A DNA stretch of 64,000 nt. It comes from Ferribacterium limneticum (GTDB lineage: Bacteria; Pseudomonadota; Gammaproteobacteria; Burkholderiales; Rhodocyclaceae). The notes beneath the pieces are model-generated. The model did not search any database, was not told where the DNA came from, and saw nothing but the letters and a program-made list of their open reading frames with translations. The stretch covers positions 496,001 through 560,000 of the forward strand of contig NZ_CP075190.1 in NCBI RefSeq assembly GCF_020510585.1, in the 5' to 3' direction. Numbering within the stretch: position 1 is the stretch's first letter; each line of letters starts with the position of its first letter. A program made the translations under genes and the position numbers. Shown in pieces: positions 28,429 through 38,107 of the stretch.

Positions 28429-29091
28429 TCAGCGGCTTTCGACCGGGGCGCTGGCCGGCGGCGGGGTGCGCGCGCCGAGCGTCTGGTCGTCGAGACGGCG
28501 GGTATCTTCATCGCCGACGACTTCGAGCACATTGACCACCTTCTTGACGCCGGAGGTGGTGCGCGCGACATCGACCGCAACCTTGGCTTCGCGAGCATTG
28601 ACGATACCCATCAGATGGACGATGGCGCGTTCGGTGACAACCTTGATGTGGTTGGCCGAAATCTGGTTGGAATCGACCAGCCGGGCCTTGACCTTCGAAT
28701 CGATGTACGAATCGGTGCTGCGGCTGCCGAGCGAGGAGGCCGGGCCGATGCCCAGTTCGTTGTACACCTCGCGCACGCCGTCGAGCTTGCGCGTTTCGGC
28801 TTCGATGGCGGCCTTGGCTTCCTCGTTCGGCACTTCGCCGGTGATCAGCACGCGCCGGTTGTACGAGGTGAAATTGATGTGCGAGAAGGTCTTGTACTGA
28901 TCGGGGACGTGATTGCCGGCCTTCCACTCGGTCGTTTCGTCATCGGCCTGGGTGCCGGTCGAGCGACGGTCATGGGCCGACATGACGCCGGCCGCGGCGC
29001 CGCCGACAATGACCGGGACGCAGCCCTGGAGCATGGGCAGAAGGGTGATCAGCGCCGCAGCGGCGAGGGTGAGTTTGGCTTTTTGCATCAT
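28429..29091 (-). CDS. BON-domain lipoprotein (DolP/OsmY-like)
   Basis: ATG at 29091 gives 220 aa with a lipobox (MLQGC). Two BON domains follow: [17 protein letters not shown] and [19 protein letters not shown], each with the central Gly. E. coli DolP (YraP) has the same double-BON lipoprotein layout and the same neighbours (diaA, yraN, rsmI). It maintains outer-membrane integrity. Start overlaps the gmhA/diaA stop (ATGA). The C-terminus has an extra Pro/Arg-rich tail (about residues 200-220). Confidence 0.9.
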   Translation of the reverse strand: MMQKAKLTLAAAALITLLPMLQGCVPVIVGGAAAGVMSAHDRRSTGTQADDETTEWKAGNHVPDQYKTFSHINFTSYNRRVLITGEVPNEEAKAAIEAETRKLDGVREVYNELGIGPASSLGSRSTDSYIDSKVKARLVDSNQISANHIKVVTERAIVHLMGIVNAREAKVAVDVARTTSGVKKVVNVLEVVGDEDTRRLDDQTLGARTPPPASAPVESR

Positions 29092-29687
29092 TCGACTCCC
29101 AGTAAAAGTGCATCGATCCCATCGCACAGGCAATGGATGACGAGCAGGTGGGTTTCCTGAATTCGCGCCGTCCGTTCGGCCGGCACGCAGAGATGGATAT
29201 CGTCGTCACGCAGCATTTCGCCGATCATCCCGCCGCCCTTGCCGGTCAGCGCGACGATGTGCATGTCGTGCTCGTGCGCGGATTTGATGGCTTCGATGAC
29301 GTTGGCTGAGTTGCCTGACGTTGAAATGGCCAGCAGCACGTCGCCGGCATGGCCGAGGCCGCGCACCTGGCGGGAGAAAATCTGGCTGAATGAGTAATCG
29401 TTGGCGACGGCGGTGATGATCGAGGTGTCGGTGGTCAGCGCAATGGCCGCCAGTTCCTGGCGTTCGGCCTCGAAACGGCCGATCAGTTCGGCGGCGAAAT
29501 GCTGGGCATCGCCGGCCGAGCCGCCGTTGCCGCAGGCCAGAATCTTGCCGCCGTTGATCAGGCAGTTGGTCATCGTTTCGATCGCCGCGGCAATCGGGGC
29601 CGCCATCATGTCGACGGCATTCAGCTTGGTTTGGGCGCTGTCTTCGAAATGCTTGGCAACGCGGGCGATCAAATCCATATCGTTCAA
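29088..29687 (-). CDS. SIS-domain phosphoheptose isomerase / DiaA-like protein
   Basis: The 199-aa product is a single SIS domain: [20 protein letters not shown] and [20 protein letters not shown]. Sequence-wise it can be GmhA (sedoheptulose-7-phosphate isomerase) or DiaA (DnaA-binding initiator factor), which are close paralogs. Gene context (rsmI, yraN, dolP) is that of diaA, but rfaE2 nearby and the usual beta-proteobacterial annotation favour gmhA. A second Met at 29678 is possible. Confidence 0.85.
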   Translation of the reverse strand: MNDMDLIARVAKHFEDSAQTKLNAVDMMAAPIAAAIETMTNCLINGGKILACGNGGSAGDAQHFAAELIGRFEAERQELAAIALTTDTSIITAVANDYSFSQIFSRQVRGLGHAGDVLLAISTSGNSANVIEAIKSAHEHDMHIVALTGKGGGMIGEMLRDDDIHLCVPAERTARIQETHLLVIHCLCDGIDALLLGVE

Positions 29688-29719
29688 TGAGTTGGGGCTA
29701 AAAGTGAAAGCATTCTACC

Positions 29720-30085
29720 TCACAGCTCGACGAAGACTTCGAACGCCAGCCGTTGCCATGGATTTTTGTTGTCGCTCAGAGACGACACGCGGGCGCTAAG
29801 CCGGTCGCCGGCGTCCATCGCGGCGGCCACGGCGCGGTTCTGGGCGCGTGGCACGTAGCCCAGCTGGTGGCCTTTCCACTCGACGCGGATGGCGTTGCGG
29901 TCGTGCTTGTTGTCGGGTTCGCGGATCAGCGCCAACGCGTCGCCGACCTTGATTTCCGACCAGAATGTTTCCAGCGCGTAAAACTGGCTACCGGCCAGCG
30001 GCGAATTCTGGACCAGCATCCGGATGCTGTCGGCCTGAGCGGCTGTCAGCCACAAGGCCAGGCTAATCGTCAGCAGAAAACGCAT
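29720..30085 (-). CDS. Exported HIRAN-domain protein
   Basis: ATG at 30085 gives 121 aa. A clear signal peptide (MRFLLTISLALWLTAAQA) precedes a HIRAN domain: SPLAGSQFYALETFW, LIREPDNKHDRNAIRVEW and GHQLGYVPRAQNRAVA. HIRAN domains bind DNA 3' ends in HLTF and occur in bacteria as stand-alone proteins; export is unusual. It starts 23 bp inside the yraN end, so it is coupled to it. Function unknown. Confidence 0.8.
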   Translation of the reverse strand: MRFLLTISLALWLTAAQADSIRMLVQNSPLAGSQFYALETFWSEIKVGDALALIREPDNKHDRNAIRVEWKGHQLGYVPRAQNRAVAAAMDAGDRLSARVSSLSDNKNPWQRLAFEVFVEL

Positions 30086-30425
30086 TTTTGATCCATTCGA
30101 GCTGGTCGCCGTCGAGCAGCACGCAGTCGAAACGGCAGTCGCAGTCGCGTTTGCCCATGAGGTAGTGCTGGGCGGCGAGGACAATACGCCGCCGCTTGCT
30201 CGCCGTGATGCTCGCCCCGGCGCTGCCGAAATCGCTACGGCTGCGCTGGCGGACTTCGACGAAAACCAGCACCTTGCCGTCGCGGCAAATGAGGTCGATC
30301 TCGCCGCCGCGTATTCTGAAATTGCGCGAAATTACCGGTTGACCGTGGGATTCAAGATAACGCGCCGCCCGCTCTTCGGCTTCGCGGCCGCGCGTCGTGG
30401 TGGTATCGTTGGTCTTTGCCTGCAT
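30063..30425 (-). CDS. yraN: YraN family endonuclease-fold protein
   Basis: ATG at 30425 gives 120 aa. UPF0102 motifs: GREAEERAARYLESHG, RNFRIRGGEIDLICRDG, VFVEVRQRS, and ASKRRRIVLAAQHYL. The E-I-D and EV(K/R)xR residues form a PD-(D/E)XK-like site; here EVRQR replaces the usual EVKxR, which is tolerated in the family. Its function is not firmly established. The dispersed-repeat copy at 30312-30353 encodes ESHGQPVISRNFR without changing length. Divergent from rsmI. Confidence 0.92.
   Translation of the reverse strand: MQAKTNDTTTTRGREAEERAARYLESHGQPVISRNFRIRGGEIDLICRDGKVLVFVEVRQRSRSDFGSAGASITASKRRRIVLAAQHYLMGKRDCDCRFDCVLLDGDQLEWIKNAFSADD
30312..30353 (+). repeat. Dispersed-repeat-like copy in yraN
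   Basis: TGAAATTGCGCGAAATTA then CCGGTTGACCGTGGGATTC. The gene reads it in frame R1 (HGQP). The encoded stretch overlaps conserved YraN residues and fits the usual family length, so it may be a substitution, an old copy or chance similarity. Confidence 0.6.
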
Positions 30426-30435
30426 GTTGATAATA

Positions 30436-31272
30436 ATGACGGAAGAATCCGCTGCATTGTATGTCGTCCCGACACCGCTCGGGAATCTCGCCGACCTGAC
30501 TCGCCGCGCCGAAGAAATCCTGCGCACCGTGCCCTGGGTCGCCGCCGAAGACACCCGGCACAGCGGCCCGCTGCTCAAGCAACTTGGCGCCCAGGCGCGG
30601 ACCATTCCGGCGCATCAGCACAACGAACACGAAGCCGCCGCCCGCATCGTCGAAAAGCTGCAGGCTGGCGAAGCCGTGGCGCTGATCTCCGACGCCGGCA
30701 CGCCGGGCATTTCCGATCCCGGTGCCCGCATCGTCGCCGCCGTGCGGGCCGCTGGTTGCAAGGTCATTCCATTGCCTGGGCCATGTGCCGCTACCACGGC
30801 GCTTTCCGGCTCCGGTCTGCTCGACGAACATTTCCTGTTTTATGGCTTCCTGCCGAGCAAGGGCGGCCAGCGCCGGCAAGCGCTTGAAGAACTGCGCGAA
30901 CAGCCCTGCGCCCTGGTCTTCTACGAAGCGCCGCATCGGGTGCTGGAAACGGTCGAAGACATGGCGACGGTGTTCGGCAACCGCACGCTGGTCATCGCCC
31001 GCGAACTGACCAAGCTGTTCGAATCGATCCATTCCCTGCCGGTGGCCGAAGGGCTGGCCTGGCTCAAGGAAGATCCCAACCGCCAGCGCGGCGAATTCGT
31101 CCTGATGCTCTCGGGCGCTCCGGCGGGTGCCGACGATGGCGAAGGCGAACGGGTTCTGAAATTGCTGCTGGCCGAAGGGCTGCCGATCAAACAGGCGGCC
31201 AAGCTTGCTTCGCAGATCACCGGCATGGCAAAAAACGCGCTATATGAGCGCGCCTTGGCCCTGAAAAGCTAA
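30436..31272 (+). CDS. rsmI: 16S rRNA 2'-O-ribose C1402 methyltransferase
   Basis: ATG at 30436 gives 278 aa. Typical RsmI motifs: [61 protein letters not shown] and [10 protein letters not shown]. It methylates C1402 in the decoding centre using SAM, improving decoding fidelity. ATG at 30424 is an alternative start. It is divergent from yraN, sharing an 10-bp spacer, the same arrangement as in enterobacteria. Confidence 0.97.
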   Translation: MTEESAALYVVPTPLGNLADLTRRAEEILRTVPWVAAEDTRHSGPLLKQLGAQARTIPAHQHNEHEAAARIVEKLQAGEAVALISDAGTPGISDPGARIVAAVRAAGCKVIPLPGPCAATTALSGSGLLDEHFLFYGFLPSKGGQRRQALEELREQPCALVFYEAPHRVLETVEDMATVFGNRTLVIARELTKLFESIHSLPVAEGLAWLKEDPNRQRGEFVLMLSGAPAGADDGEGERVLKLLLAEGLPIKQAAKLASQITGMAKNALYERALALKS

Positions 31273-31300
31273 AATCACGAAAACCGTTTCGAGAATCAGC

Positions 31301-32332
31301 ATGCAAATTACCATCACCCGCCCCGACGACTGGCACCTTCACCTGCGCGACGGCGAAGCCCTGACTTCCGTCCTCGCCCACACGGCCGCCCAGTTTGGCC
31401 GGGCCATCGTCATGCCCAACCTCAAGCCGCCGGTCACGACTGTCGAGCAGGCGGCCGCCTACCGTGACCGCATCGTCGCGGCGCTGCCCGCCGGTGCCAG
31501 CTTCGAGCCGCTCATGACGCTCTACCTGACCGACAACACGCCGGCCAGCGAAGTCGCCAAGGCCGCTGCTTCCGGCTTCGTCAAGGCCGTCAAGCTCTAC
31601 CCGGCCGGAGCGACGACCAATTCCGACGCCGGCCTGACCGATATCGCCAAAGCCTACGACGCGCTGGCCGAAATGGAGCGCGTCGGCCTGCCGCTGCTCG
31701 TCCATGGCGAAGTGACCGATCCGAAGATCGACCTCTTCGACCGCGAAAAAGTCTTCATTGACACCGTGCTGCTGCCGCTGACCGAGCGCTTCCCGAAACT
31801 CAAGGTGGTCATGGAGCACATCACGACGAAGGACGCTGTCGAATTTGTGCAAAATTCCGGGTTGACCGTGGCAGCGACCATCACCGCCCACCATCTGCTC
31901 TACAACCGCAACGCCATCTTTCAGGGCGGCGTCCGGCCACACTGGTATTGCCTGCCCGTGCTCAAGCGCGAAAAGCACCGCGAGGCCCTGGTTGCGGCCG
32001 CCGTTTCCGGCAATCCGAAATTCTTCCTCGGCACCGATTCGGCCCCGCACGCCAAGGGTGCCAAGGAAGCGGCCTGCGGCTGCGCCGGCTGTTACACCGC
32101 CTATGCCGCCATCGAACTCTATGCCGAAGCCTTCGAACAGGCCGGCGCCCTCGACAAGCTCGAAGCCTTCGCCAGCTTCAATGGCCCAGATTGGTATGGC
32201 CTGCCGCGCAACAGCGGCAAGATCACCCTGGCCAAACAGGCGTGGACCGTGCCGGCCGATTACCCGTACATCAGCTCCGACACCATCGTTCCGCTACGGG
32301 CCGGCGAAACGCTGTCCTGGAAAATGCTCTGA
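31301..32332 (+). CDS. pyrC: Dihydroorotase (class II)
   Basis: The 343-aa product matches E. coli-type PyrC: metal ligands in [16 protein letters not shown], carboxylated Lys region [35 protein letters not shown], and [13 protein letters not shown]. It catalyses reversible cyclisation of carbamoyl-aspartate in pyrimidine synthesis with two Zn ions. A repeat-like stretch (31841-31876) encodes [11 protein letters not shown] in the position of the usual variable loop before ATITAHHLL. Lies 28 bp after rsmI. Confidence 0.97.
   Translation: MQITITRPDDWHLHLRDGEALTSVLAHTAAQFGRAIVMPNLKPPVTTVEQAAAYRDRIVAALPAGASFEPLMTLYLTDNTPASEVAKAAASGFVKAVKLYPAGATTNSDAGLTDIAKAYDALAEMERVGLPLLVHGEVTDPKIDLFDREKVFIDTVLLPLTERFPKLKVVMEHITTKDAVEFVQNSGLTVAATITAHHLLYNRNAIFQGGVRPHWYCLPVLKREKHREALVAAAVSGNPKFFLGTDSAPHAKGAKEAACGCAGCYTAYAAIELYAEAFEQAGALDKLEAFASFNGPDWYGLPRNSGKITLAKQAWTVPADYPYISSDTIVPLRAGETLSWKML
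31841..31876 (+). repeat. Dispersed-repeat-like copy in pyrC (3' two thirds)
   Basis: AAAATTCCGGGTTGACCGTG then GCAGCG matches the 3' part with one extra G; the 5' third is weak. Frame F1 (GLTVA). The encoded loop fits the normal PyrC length, so it may be chance or a diverged copy. Confidence 0.5.
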
Positions 32333-32342
32333 GGAAATCAAT

Positions 32343-32780
32343 ATGCGTCTGCGCCACCTCCTGCTGCCGCTGCTGGCCGCTCCGCTGCTCACCGCCTGCG
32401 TCAATGACGGCGCGACGTATGAAATCGACAATACCCGCGAGCACGTGTTGTCGCTGATTCGCGAACAGCCGTATTTCTGGGACAGCAAGGTCGAGTTGTA
32501 CCTTGTTGTCTCGCGGATGCCGGCCTGCATGCGTCGGCACAGTCTGGGGGCCGGCACGGAAAAGACCCGGGTCGAGGTTTATCAGGTGCCGTCGGGGGCT
32601 TTCATCATCAAGGCCGGCAAGAAGATGTTCGCCACCGAGACGCAGACCTGCGAAAGCTTTGCCAAGATGGATAGCGAACCGCCCGAAGGCATGGGCCAGT
32701 TGATGGGTACCTTCCGCGTCAAGAAGGATGAACTGGTTTTCGTCAAGGAAGAAAAAGACGAATCGCCGGCTGAGGAGTGA
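32343..32780 (+). CDS. Hypothetical lipoprotein
   Basis: The 145-aa product has a lipobox (LLTAC, Cys about 19) after a hydrophobic signal. The mature part contains DNTREHVLSLIREQPYFW, two further Cys (ACMRRH, QTCESF) that could pair, and an acidic tail. I do not recognise the family. It lies 10 bp after pyrC and its stop overlaps the next start (GTGA). Confidence 0.75.
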   Translation: MRLRHLLLPLLAAPLLTACVNDGATYEIDNTREHVLSLIREQPYFWDSKVELYLVVSRMPACMRRHSLGAGTEKTRVEVYQVPSGAFIIKAGKKMFATETQTCESFAKMDSEPPEGMGQLMGTFRVKKDELVFVKEEKDESPAEE

Positions 32781-33565
32781 GCGCCGCTTCGCTCTGCGCC
32801 TCGCCGCTGTTCGATCCGCTGCGGCCGTGGCTGGATCGCCTGCCGCAAGCGCCGGATGCCTCGGCGGTGGCCGAATTGGCCGAAGAATTTCCCATTCATG
32901 CCGCGAACGGTCAGCGCGTCCGTTTCGCCCCGCCGCGTCCGGATGGGCTGGTCTACGAGTGCCGGATCTGGGAAAGCGGCGAGGTGGAAACCCGACCCGA
33001 CAACTGGCATGACTTCTTCAATGCGCTGGTCTGGCTCAGCTTTCCGCAAACCAAGATTGCTGTCAGCGCCGCCCACATGCGTGCCATGCAGGCGCCGGGC
33101 GAGGTGCGTGGCACGACCCGCGATGCGCTGACCCATTTTGACGAATGCGGCATCGTCGTGCTGGCCAGCCAGCCTGAACTGCTTGATCTGCTGCGTGATT
33201 TCCAGTGGAAGCAATTGTTCGTCGAGCGACGTGCCGAGGTGATTCGCAGCATGCGTTTCGTGATCTTCGGCCACGCCACGTATGAGCAGATGCTCAAGCC
33301 ATTTCGCGGCCTGACGGCCAAGGCGGTGCTCTACGAAGTGAGCGAGGCTTGGCTTGAAATGGGCGATTCAGAGCAGCTTGCTGCGGTCGACAAGCTTCTG
33401 GCCACCGATTTGATCAGCGGTCGTTACACCCGGCCGCGCGATTTTCACCCGCTACCCTTGCTGGGTATTCCTGGCGTTACGCCGGACAGCGAAGATCCGG
33501 CGTACTACGACGATACCTGGCAGTTCAGACCAGGCCGTCGGGCTACGGCAAAACCGGCTGCTTAG
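32777..33565 (+). CDS. DUF3025 family protein
   Basis: The 262-aa product begins at GTG overlapping the previous stop. It has the DUF3025 signature [18 protein letters not shown] (about residues 75-92) and a second conserved stretch [20 protein letters not shown]. Function unknown; members are widespread in beta- and gammaproteobacteria. Coupled to the upstream lipoprotein gene by overlap, convergent with infA (stops overlap by 4 bp). Confidence 0.85.
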   Translation: MSAASLCASPLFDPLRPWLDRLPQAPDASAVAELAEEFPIHAANGQRVRFAPPRPDGLVYECRIWESGEVETRPDNWHDFFNALVWLSFPQTKIAVSAAHMRAMQAPGEVRGTTRDALTHFDECGIVVLASQPELLDLLRDFQWKQLFVERRAEVIRSMRFVIFGHATYEQMLKPFRGLTAKAVLYEVSEAWLEMGDSEQLAAVDKLLATDLISGRYTRPRDFHPLPLLGIPGVTPDSEDPAYYDDTWQFRPGRRATAKPAA

Positions 33566-33822
33566 TAGCGGCGGCGTTGCTGTGGCATCGGGGAGCCACG
33601 GTTCTCGATGTGGCGGAACGTGATGCGACCCTTGGTCAGGTCGTAGGGCGACAGTTCGAGCGTCACCTTGTCACCGAGCAGAATGCGAATGTGGTTTTTC
33701 TTCATCTTGCCGGCGGTGTAGGCGATCATCACGTGACCGTTTTCCAGCGTCACGCGGAAACGACCATCCGGAAGCACGTCTTCGACGACGCCTTGCATTT
33801 CCAGTAGTTCTTCTTTTGCCAA
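33562..33822 (-). CDS. infA: Translation initiation factor IF-1 (long paralog)
   Basis: The 86-aa product is a full IF-1 OB fold ([40 protein letters not shown]) with a basic C-terminal tail ([11 protein letters not shown]) beyond the usual 72 residues. Beta-proteobacteria often carry this longer IF-1 outside the ribosomal protein operon in addition to the canonical gene. It binds the 30S A site during initiation. Confidence 0.93.
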   Translation of the reverse strand: MAKEELLEMQGVVEDVLPDGRFRVTLENGHVMIAYTAGKMKKNHIRILLGDKVTLELSPYDLTKGRITFRHIENRGSPMPQQRRRY

Positions 33823-33850
33823 GTGTTGTTCTCCAGTAATCGTAAAATGT

Positions 33851-34738
33851 TCAGGGGGTGGTGACGGCGGCTGGTGCCGCGTCGGTGGATAGCGCCTCGT
33901 GCCGGTGGCGCGGTAATTCCCACGGCTGGCCGGCTTCGGTAATGGCGCTGATGTTGATCACCGGCGGTGGCGAGAGAACGCCGCCGAAGATGGTCGCAAA
34001 GGATACGTCGGCGGCATCGCGGCCGGTAGCCAGACGGACAAAGCCCATCGGGATCGCCGTGCCGGACGGGTCGAACAGATACCAGCGGTCACCGAGGAAG
34101 ACCTCGACGTAGGCATGGAAATCGGTCGGGCCAAGCAAAGGGTCGGCACCGTAATCGATACCGGTGGTAAAGCGGGCCGGAATGTTCAGGGCGCGGCAGA
34201 TGGCAATCATCAGGTGGGCGAAGTCACGGCAGACGCCAACCCGGTCAATCAGCGTATCGAGCGCGGCAGTGGCTGAATTGGTGGTGTTGCCCTTGAAGGT
34301 CACATGCTTGTTGACCCAGTTGCGAATCGCCTCGACCCGACGATAACCCATAGGCAGATGGCCAAATTCGCTCATCGCCAGCGCGGCCAGGCGGTCGGAC
34401 TGGCAATAGCGGCTCGGGTAGATGTAGGTCAGTGCCGAGAGCGGGAGCTTGGCAATCGGTGTTTCCGGGATCAGGTCGGGCTGGTCGACCTGCTGCTTGA
34501 TGTCGAGCACGGCCTTGTAGCTGATATGCAGCGGACCGGGGGCGCCGGTCAGGCGCAGGTAGCGGGTGCAGGTCGCCGGATCGGTCTGGATCGTATGCGG
34601 AACCTGCTGACTGATGACCAACTGTTCGTTGACGATCATCTGGCTGGCCGTCTTGGCCGCGTGGATGTTGAAAACGAAATCGGCGCCCTGAAAACCCAGT
34701 TCATAGTGAAGATCGATAGTGAACTGAATGCGGACCAT
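33851..34738 (-). CDS. Transglutaminase-like cysteine peptidase family protein
   Basis: The 295-aa product has an N-terminal beta-rich region and a transglutaminase core with the triad: Cys in [12 protein letters not shown] (about 182), His in DFHAYVEVF and Asp in LFDPSG. No signal peptide, so probably cytosolic. Proteins of this type often sit near circularly permuted ATP-grasp genes, but none is here. Substrate unknown. It lies 28 bp upstream of infA on the same strand. Confidence 0.88.
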   Translation of the reverse strand: MVRIQFTIDLHYELGFQGADFVFNIHAAKTASQMIVNEQLVISQQVPHTIQTDPATCTRYLRLTGAPGPLHISYKAVLDIKQQVDQPDLIPETPIAKLPLSALTYIYPSRYCQSDRLAALAMSEFGHLPMGYRRVEAIRNWVNKHVTFKGNTTNSATAALDTLIDRVGVCRDFAHLMIAICRALNIPARFTTGIDYGADPLLGPTDFHAYVEVFLGDRWYLFDPSGTAIPMGFVRLATGRDAADVSFATIFGGVLSPPPVINISAITEAGQPWELPRHRHEALSTDAAPAAVTTP

Positions 34739-35028
34739 TTATTCCCCAAAGTGATGATCGTCCGGTTTCCGGGAATCCGGAAGCGCTCAGACGAGCAATG
34801 AAACAGCGCTTTGCGACGGGAAATGGTGACTTCGGCGTGCCGGAAATCGTCGATTGACGGGGCGGCAGAGGAACGGCATTTACGCGGGCAGAACGGTGGA
34901 GTCGGATATTTTAACTCCGACGAAGCCCGCATCTTACGCGCCGATCCCCTGTGTGGCAAGGGACGGAAATGAAAAGCGCCGAATATTCAATCCCTTGCCG
35001 GTGTTTTGGCAAGGGGTTTTGGGGCGCT
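34739..35028. other. Intergenic region between leuA end and transglutaminase gene
   Basis: This 290-bp stretch holds the probable leuA terminator near 34992-35014 and, toward 34740-34900, the expected promoter region of the transglutaminase gene. I see no convincing small ORF or repeat copy. Confidence 0.6.
34992..35014 (-). terminator. Possible leuA terminator hairpin
   Basis: Stem CCCTTGCC/GGCAAGGG around a 7-8 base loop, 15 bp beyond the leuA stop. The following minus-strand bases ATTGAATATTC are AT-rich but lack a pure T-run. Confidence 0.5.
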
Positions 35029-36723
35029 TCAGGCCGCCTGCGGTTGCTCTCCGCGCATCTGCATGGCGCCGAGGCGATTGACGCCGCTCAGCAAGGCCTT
35101 GATCGAGGCGGTGACTATATTGCTGTCGACGCCGACACCGTAACACTCGCCGCTGTTTTTGCCGGCCACCTCCATGAAGGCGCAGGCCCGGGCGTTGCCG
35201 TCCTCGCCCATGGGCACCATCGAGCGTTCCTCGTAACTGCGTACCTGAATATCGATTCCGGCACTCTGCAAGGCATGCACCGCCGCGTTGATCGGACCGT
35301 TGCCTTCGCCAGTAAGGATGTGCGGCGTGCCGTCGATGTCGATATTGAGGCGGATGCCCTGGGCGCTGCCGTGCTCGAAGAGGTGATGTTCGCGGTAGCG
35401 GATCGGGCTGGCTGCGTCGAGGTAGGTTTTGGCGAACATGGACCAGATGCCGTCAGCGCTCACTTCGCCGCCATGCGCGTCGGTGTGTTGCTGGACGACG
35501 CCCGAGAACTCGACCTGCAAGCGGCGCGGCATGATCACGCCGTGTTCGGTTTCCATGAGGTAGGCGATGCCGCCCTTGCCCGACTGGCTGTTCACCCGAA
35601 TGACCGAGTCGTACGAACGGCCAACGTCGGCCGGGTCGATCGGGAGATAAGGCACCGCCCATTGCTCTTTCGCCTCTTGAGCAGAAAACCCCTTCTTGAT
35701 GGCATCCTGGTGGGAGCCGGAGAAGGCCGTGAAAACGAGATCCCCGACGTATGGGTGGCGCGGATGGATCGGGAGCTGGGTGCAGTGTTCGACGGTGCGG
35801 GCGACGGCGTTGATATCCGAGAAATCGAGGCCGGGATGAACGCCTTGCGTGTACATGTTGAGGGCAAGCGTGACGAGGTCGACGTTGCCGGTCCGTTCGC
35901 CATTGCCGAAAAGACAGCCCTCGACGCGGTCGGCGCCGGCCATGAGGCCAAGTTCGGCGGCAGCAACAGCCGTGCCGCGGTCGTTGTGCGGATGGAGGCT
36001 GATGAGCACGCTGTCGCGGCGGGCGAGATTCTTGTGCATCCACTCGATCTGGTCAGCGTAGATGTTGGGCGTGGCAATCTCGACCGTAGTCGGGAGATTG
36101 AGGATGACCTTGCGCTCCGGCGTGGCGCCCCAGGCCGCGGTTACTGCATCGCAGACCTCGAGGGCGAAATCGAGTTCGGTGGCAGTGAAAAGCTCGGGGC
36201 TGTACTGGAGCGTGACCTTCGTTTCCGGCATTTCATCGGCGAGCTGGCGGATGAGCTTGACGGCATCGACGGCCATGGCGACGACTTCCGCCTTGCTCAT
36301 GCCGAAGACGTTGTCGCGGAAGGTTTTGCAGGTGGCGTTATAGACGTGGACGATGGCTTGTTTGGCGCCCTTGATCGATTCGAAGGTGCGGCGGATGAGG
36401 TGTTCGCGGGCCTGGGTGAGGACTTCGATGGTGACGTCCTCGGGAATGTGGCCGCCGTCGATGAGGCTGCGGACGAAGCCAAATTCGGTTTCGGAGGCCG
36501 ACGGAAAGGCGATCTCGATTTCCTTGAAGCCGATGGCGCAGAGTGTCTTGAACATCTGCATCTTTTTTTCGGCGTTCATTGGCTCGAAAAGGGCCTGGTT
36601 GCCATCGCGAAGATCGGTGCTCATCCATATCGGCGGCTTCTCGATGATGTGGTTCGGCCACTGGCGGTCAGCGATGCGGACCGGCGGAAAAGCGGTGTAT
36701 TTGCTGGCGGGCTGGGCAATCAT
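35029..36723 (-). CDS. leuA: 2-isopropylmalate synthase (long form)
   Basis: The 564-aa product is the longer LeuA type: IIEKPPIWMSTDLRDGNQAL with the metal-site Asp, IEIAFPSASETEFGF, LHPHNDRGTAVAAAELGLMA with the HxH metal ligands, and a C-terminal regulatory domain (last about 130 residues) for leucine feedback. It condenses acetyl-CoA with 2-oxoisovalerate, the first committed step to leucine. Divergent from an Lrp-family gene, which may regulate it. Confidence 0.97.
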   Translation of the reverse strand: MIAQPASKYTAFPPVRIADRQWPNHIIEKPPIWMSTDLRDGNQALFEPMNAEKKMQMFKTLCAIGFKEIEIAFPSASETEFGFVRSLIDGGHIPEDVTIEVLTQAREHLIRRTFESIKGAKQAIVHVYNATCKTFRDNVFGMSKAEVVAMAVDAVKLIRQLADEMPETKVTLQYSPELFTATELDFALEVCDAVTAAWGATPERKVILNLPTTVEIATPNIYADQIEWMHKNLARRDSVLISLHPHNDRGTAVAAAELGLMAGADRVEGCLFGNGERTGNVDLVTLALNMYTQGVHPGLDFSDINAVARTVEHCTQLPIHPRHPYVGDLVFTAFSGSHQDAIKKGFSAQEAKEQWAVPYLPIDPADVGRSYDSVIRVNSQSGKGGIAYLMETEHGVIMPRRLQVEFSGVVQQHTDAHGGEVSADGIWSMFAKTYLDAASPIRYREHHLFEHGSAQGIRLNIDIDGTPHILTGEGNGPINAAVHALQSAGIDIQVRSYEERSMVPMGEDGNARACAFMEVAGKNSGECYGVGVDSNIVTASIKALLSGVNRLGAMQMRGEQPQAA

Positions 36724-36854
36724 GGCTGGCTCCGGATAAATTTTTCGATAGCGAAATATTAAGCCAAAGGGGCTGGCAGACGATTGCGAATTGATGCATT
36801 TATCGATGTATTATTGGCATAAAATTGCTGTAAATGTTCAAATGAGAAAATATT
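36724..36854. promoter_or_regulatory. leuA/Lrp-family divergent promoter region
   Basis: The 131-bp gap is much more AT-rich than its surroundings. On the plus strand TATTAT (36809-36814) and TAAAAT (36820-36825) are possible -10 boxes. Lrp/AsnC genes usually autoregulate and control the divergent neighbour; an Lrp site is expected here but I cannot define it. Confidence 0.4.
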
Positions 36855-37316
36855 ATGGATATTGATCGCTACGACCGGCAAATTCTTGCCATCCTGCAAA
36901 GCGATGGGCGTATCAGCAATCAGGATCTGGCCGACCGTATAGGCCTGTCTCCCTCGCCCTGCCTACGTCGCGTTCGCGTGCTGGAGGAATCAGGCCTGAT
37001 CATCGGCTATCGCGCCATGCTCGACGCCAAGAAGCTGGGCCTGTCTCTGATGGCGCTGATCGGTATCTCGATGGACCTGCACACGCCGGAGCGCTTTGCC
37101 AACCTGGAGGCGGCCATTGGTGATATTCCGGAGGTGCTGGAGTGCCTGCTGATAACTGGCCAGCAGTCGGACTACCAGCTCAAGGTGGTGGTCCGGGACA
37201 TGGATGCCTATCAGGACTTGCTGCTCAACAAGATCACGCGTATCCAGGGCGTGACCGGTGTGCACACCAGTTTTGTGCTGCGCAAGGTGATCGACCGTAC
37301 GACCTTGCCCGCTTAG
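36855..37316 (+). CDS. Lrp/AsnC family transcriptional regulator
   Basis: The 153-aa product has an N-terminal winged helix (DIDRYDRQILAILQSDGRIS, DLADRIGLSPSPCLRRVRVL) and a C-terminal RAM/ligand-sensing domain (QSDYQLKVVVRDMDAYQDLL). It forms octameric DNA-wrapping regulators responding to amino acids. Divergence from leuA suggests leucine or branched-chain amino acid control, an inference. Confidence 0.92.
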   Translation: MDIDRYDRQILAILQSDGRISNQDLADRIGLSPSPCLRRVRVLEESGLIIGYRAMLDAKKLGLSLMALIGISMDLHTPERFANLEAAIGDIPEVLECLLITGQQSDYQLKVVVRDMDAYQDLLLNKITRIQGVTGVHTSFVLRKVIDRTTLPA

Positions 37317-37350
37317 GCGACGGACCCATCAGGCTCTGTATTGTGCAGCC

Positions 37351-37911
37351 TTAGTCGCGGACTCGCTCGAAAACCATCGATACGGTATCGGCCACGTCGT
37401 GAATATGAGTGGGTTGCGGAGTCGGTTGCGTTTGGGCGAAATAACGTTCCCATTGTCTGTCAGACAGTTCGACTTCGCGGACGGAGACGACCCGGCGTTC
37501 GCGCGATTGGCGTCTTTCCCTAAGGTTGGTGGGCGGGCCTATATCTCGCCTTCTTCGTTCGCCCCGCTTGCGGCGTTCCCCGGCGTTGGCATTCGGCAGT
37601 TGGACGTCTTCAGGAATTTCGGCGCCATGGGCCAAAAGTAGCTCGACGATATGAGTGTGCTGGCCCCGGCTGGCCATGCGGATGGGGCCGCCGGCACCCT
37701 GAGCGTTTGGGGCATGGATATCGGCGCCGCGCTTGATCAGTTCGCGCACGATGTCGGCATGGCCCTTGAAACAGGCGATCCGCATCGGCAGGCCGGGGTC
37801 GCCGTGCATGTCGGTTTCCTCGATAGCGGCGCCGTGATCAAGGGCTGCTATGACGGCCTGCAGGTTCCCCTTTTCGATGGCTCGCCTGAGTGCGCTGTGC
37901 ATGGACATCAA
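37351..37911 (-). CDS. Ankyrin-repeat protein
   Basis: The 186-aa product has about three ankyrin repeats (ALRRAIEKGNLQAVIAALDH, RIACFKGHADIVRELIKRGA, RMASRGQHTHIVELLLAHGA) followed by a very basic region (GERRKRGERRRRD). No signal peptide. It should mediate protein-protein contact; partner unknown. Starts at 37908 and 37902 are also possible. Confidence 0.85.
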   Translation of the reverse strand: MMSMHSALRRAIEKGNLQAVIAALDHGAAIEETDMHGDPGLPMRIACFKGHADIVRELIKRGADIHAPNAQGAGGPIRMASRGQHTHIVELLLAHGAEIPEDVQLPNANAGERRKRGERRRRDIGPPTNLRERRQSRERRVVSVREVELSDRQWERYFAQTQPTPQPTHIHDVADTVSMVFERVRD

Positions 37912-38094
37912 TGTGTTCTCCGAAATGAACCGGCGACTATCTATTTTGCATTATTTTTGACGCCTGTAGTTGGAGGATAGCCATGCCAGCCAATATGCAA
38001 TGTCGAATTTTTCACGAATTGCCTGCCGGCGGATGAAATGCCCTGCAGGCAGCAGGTAGTCGACAATGCAGCGTGAGGCTGGTCTTCAGGCGCG

Positions 38095-38100
38095 TATAAT
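38095..38100 (+). promoter_or_regulatory. -10 box of the RNase P RNA promoter
   Basis: Consensus TATAAT ends 7 bp before the mature 5' end of the RNase P RNA, as expected for a strong stable-RNA promoter. No good -35 box is visible at 16-18 bp. Confidence 0.7.
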
Positions 38101-38107
38101 CCGCCTC

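Noticed and set aside
34951..36762. Long plus-strand open frame opposite leuA, and similar frames opposite uvrA and citF
   Set aside because: Antisense shadows of well-recognised enzymes, low-complexity composition and no ribosome sites.
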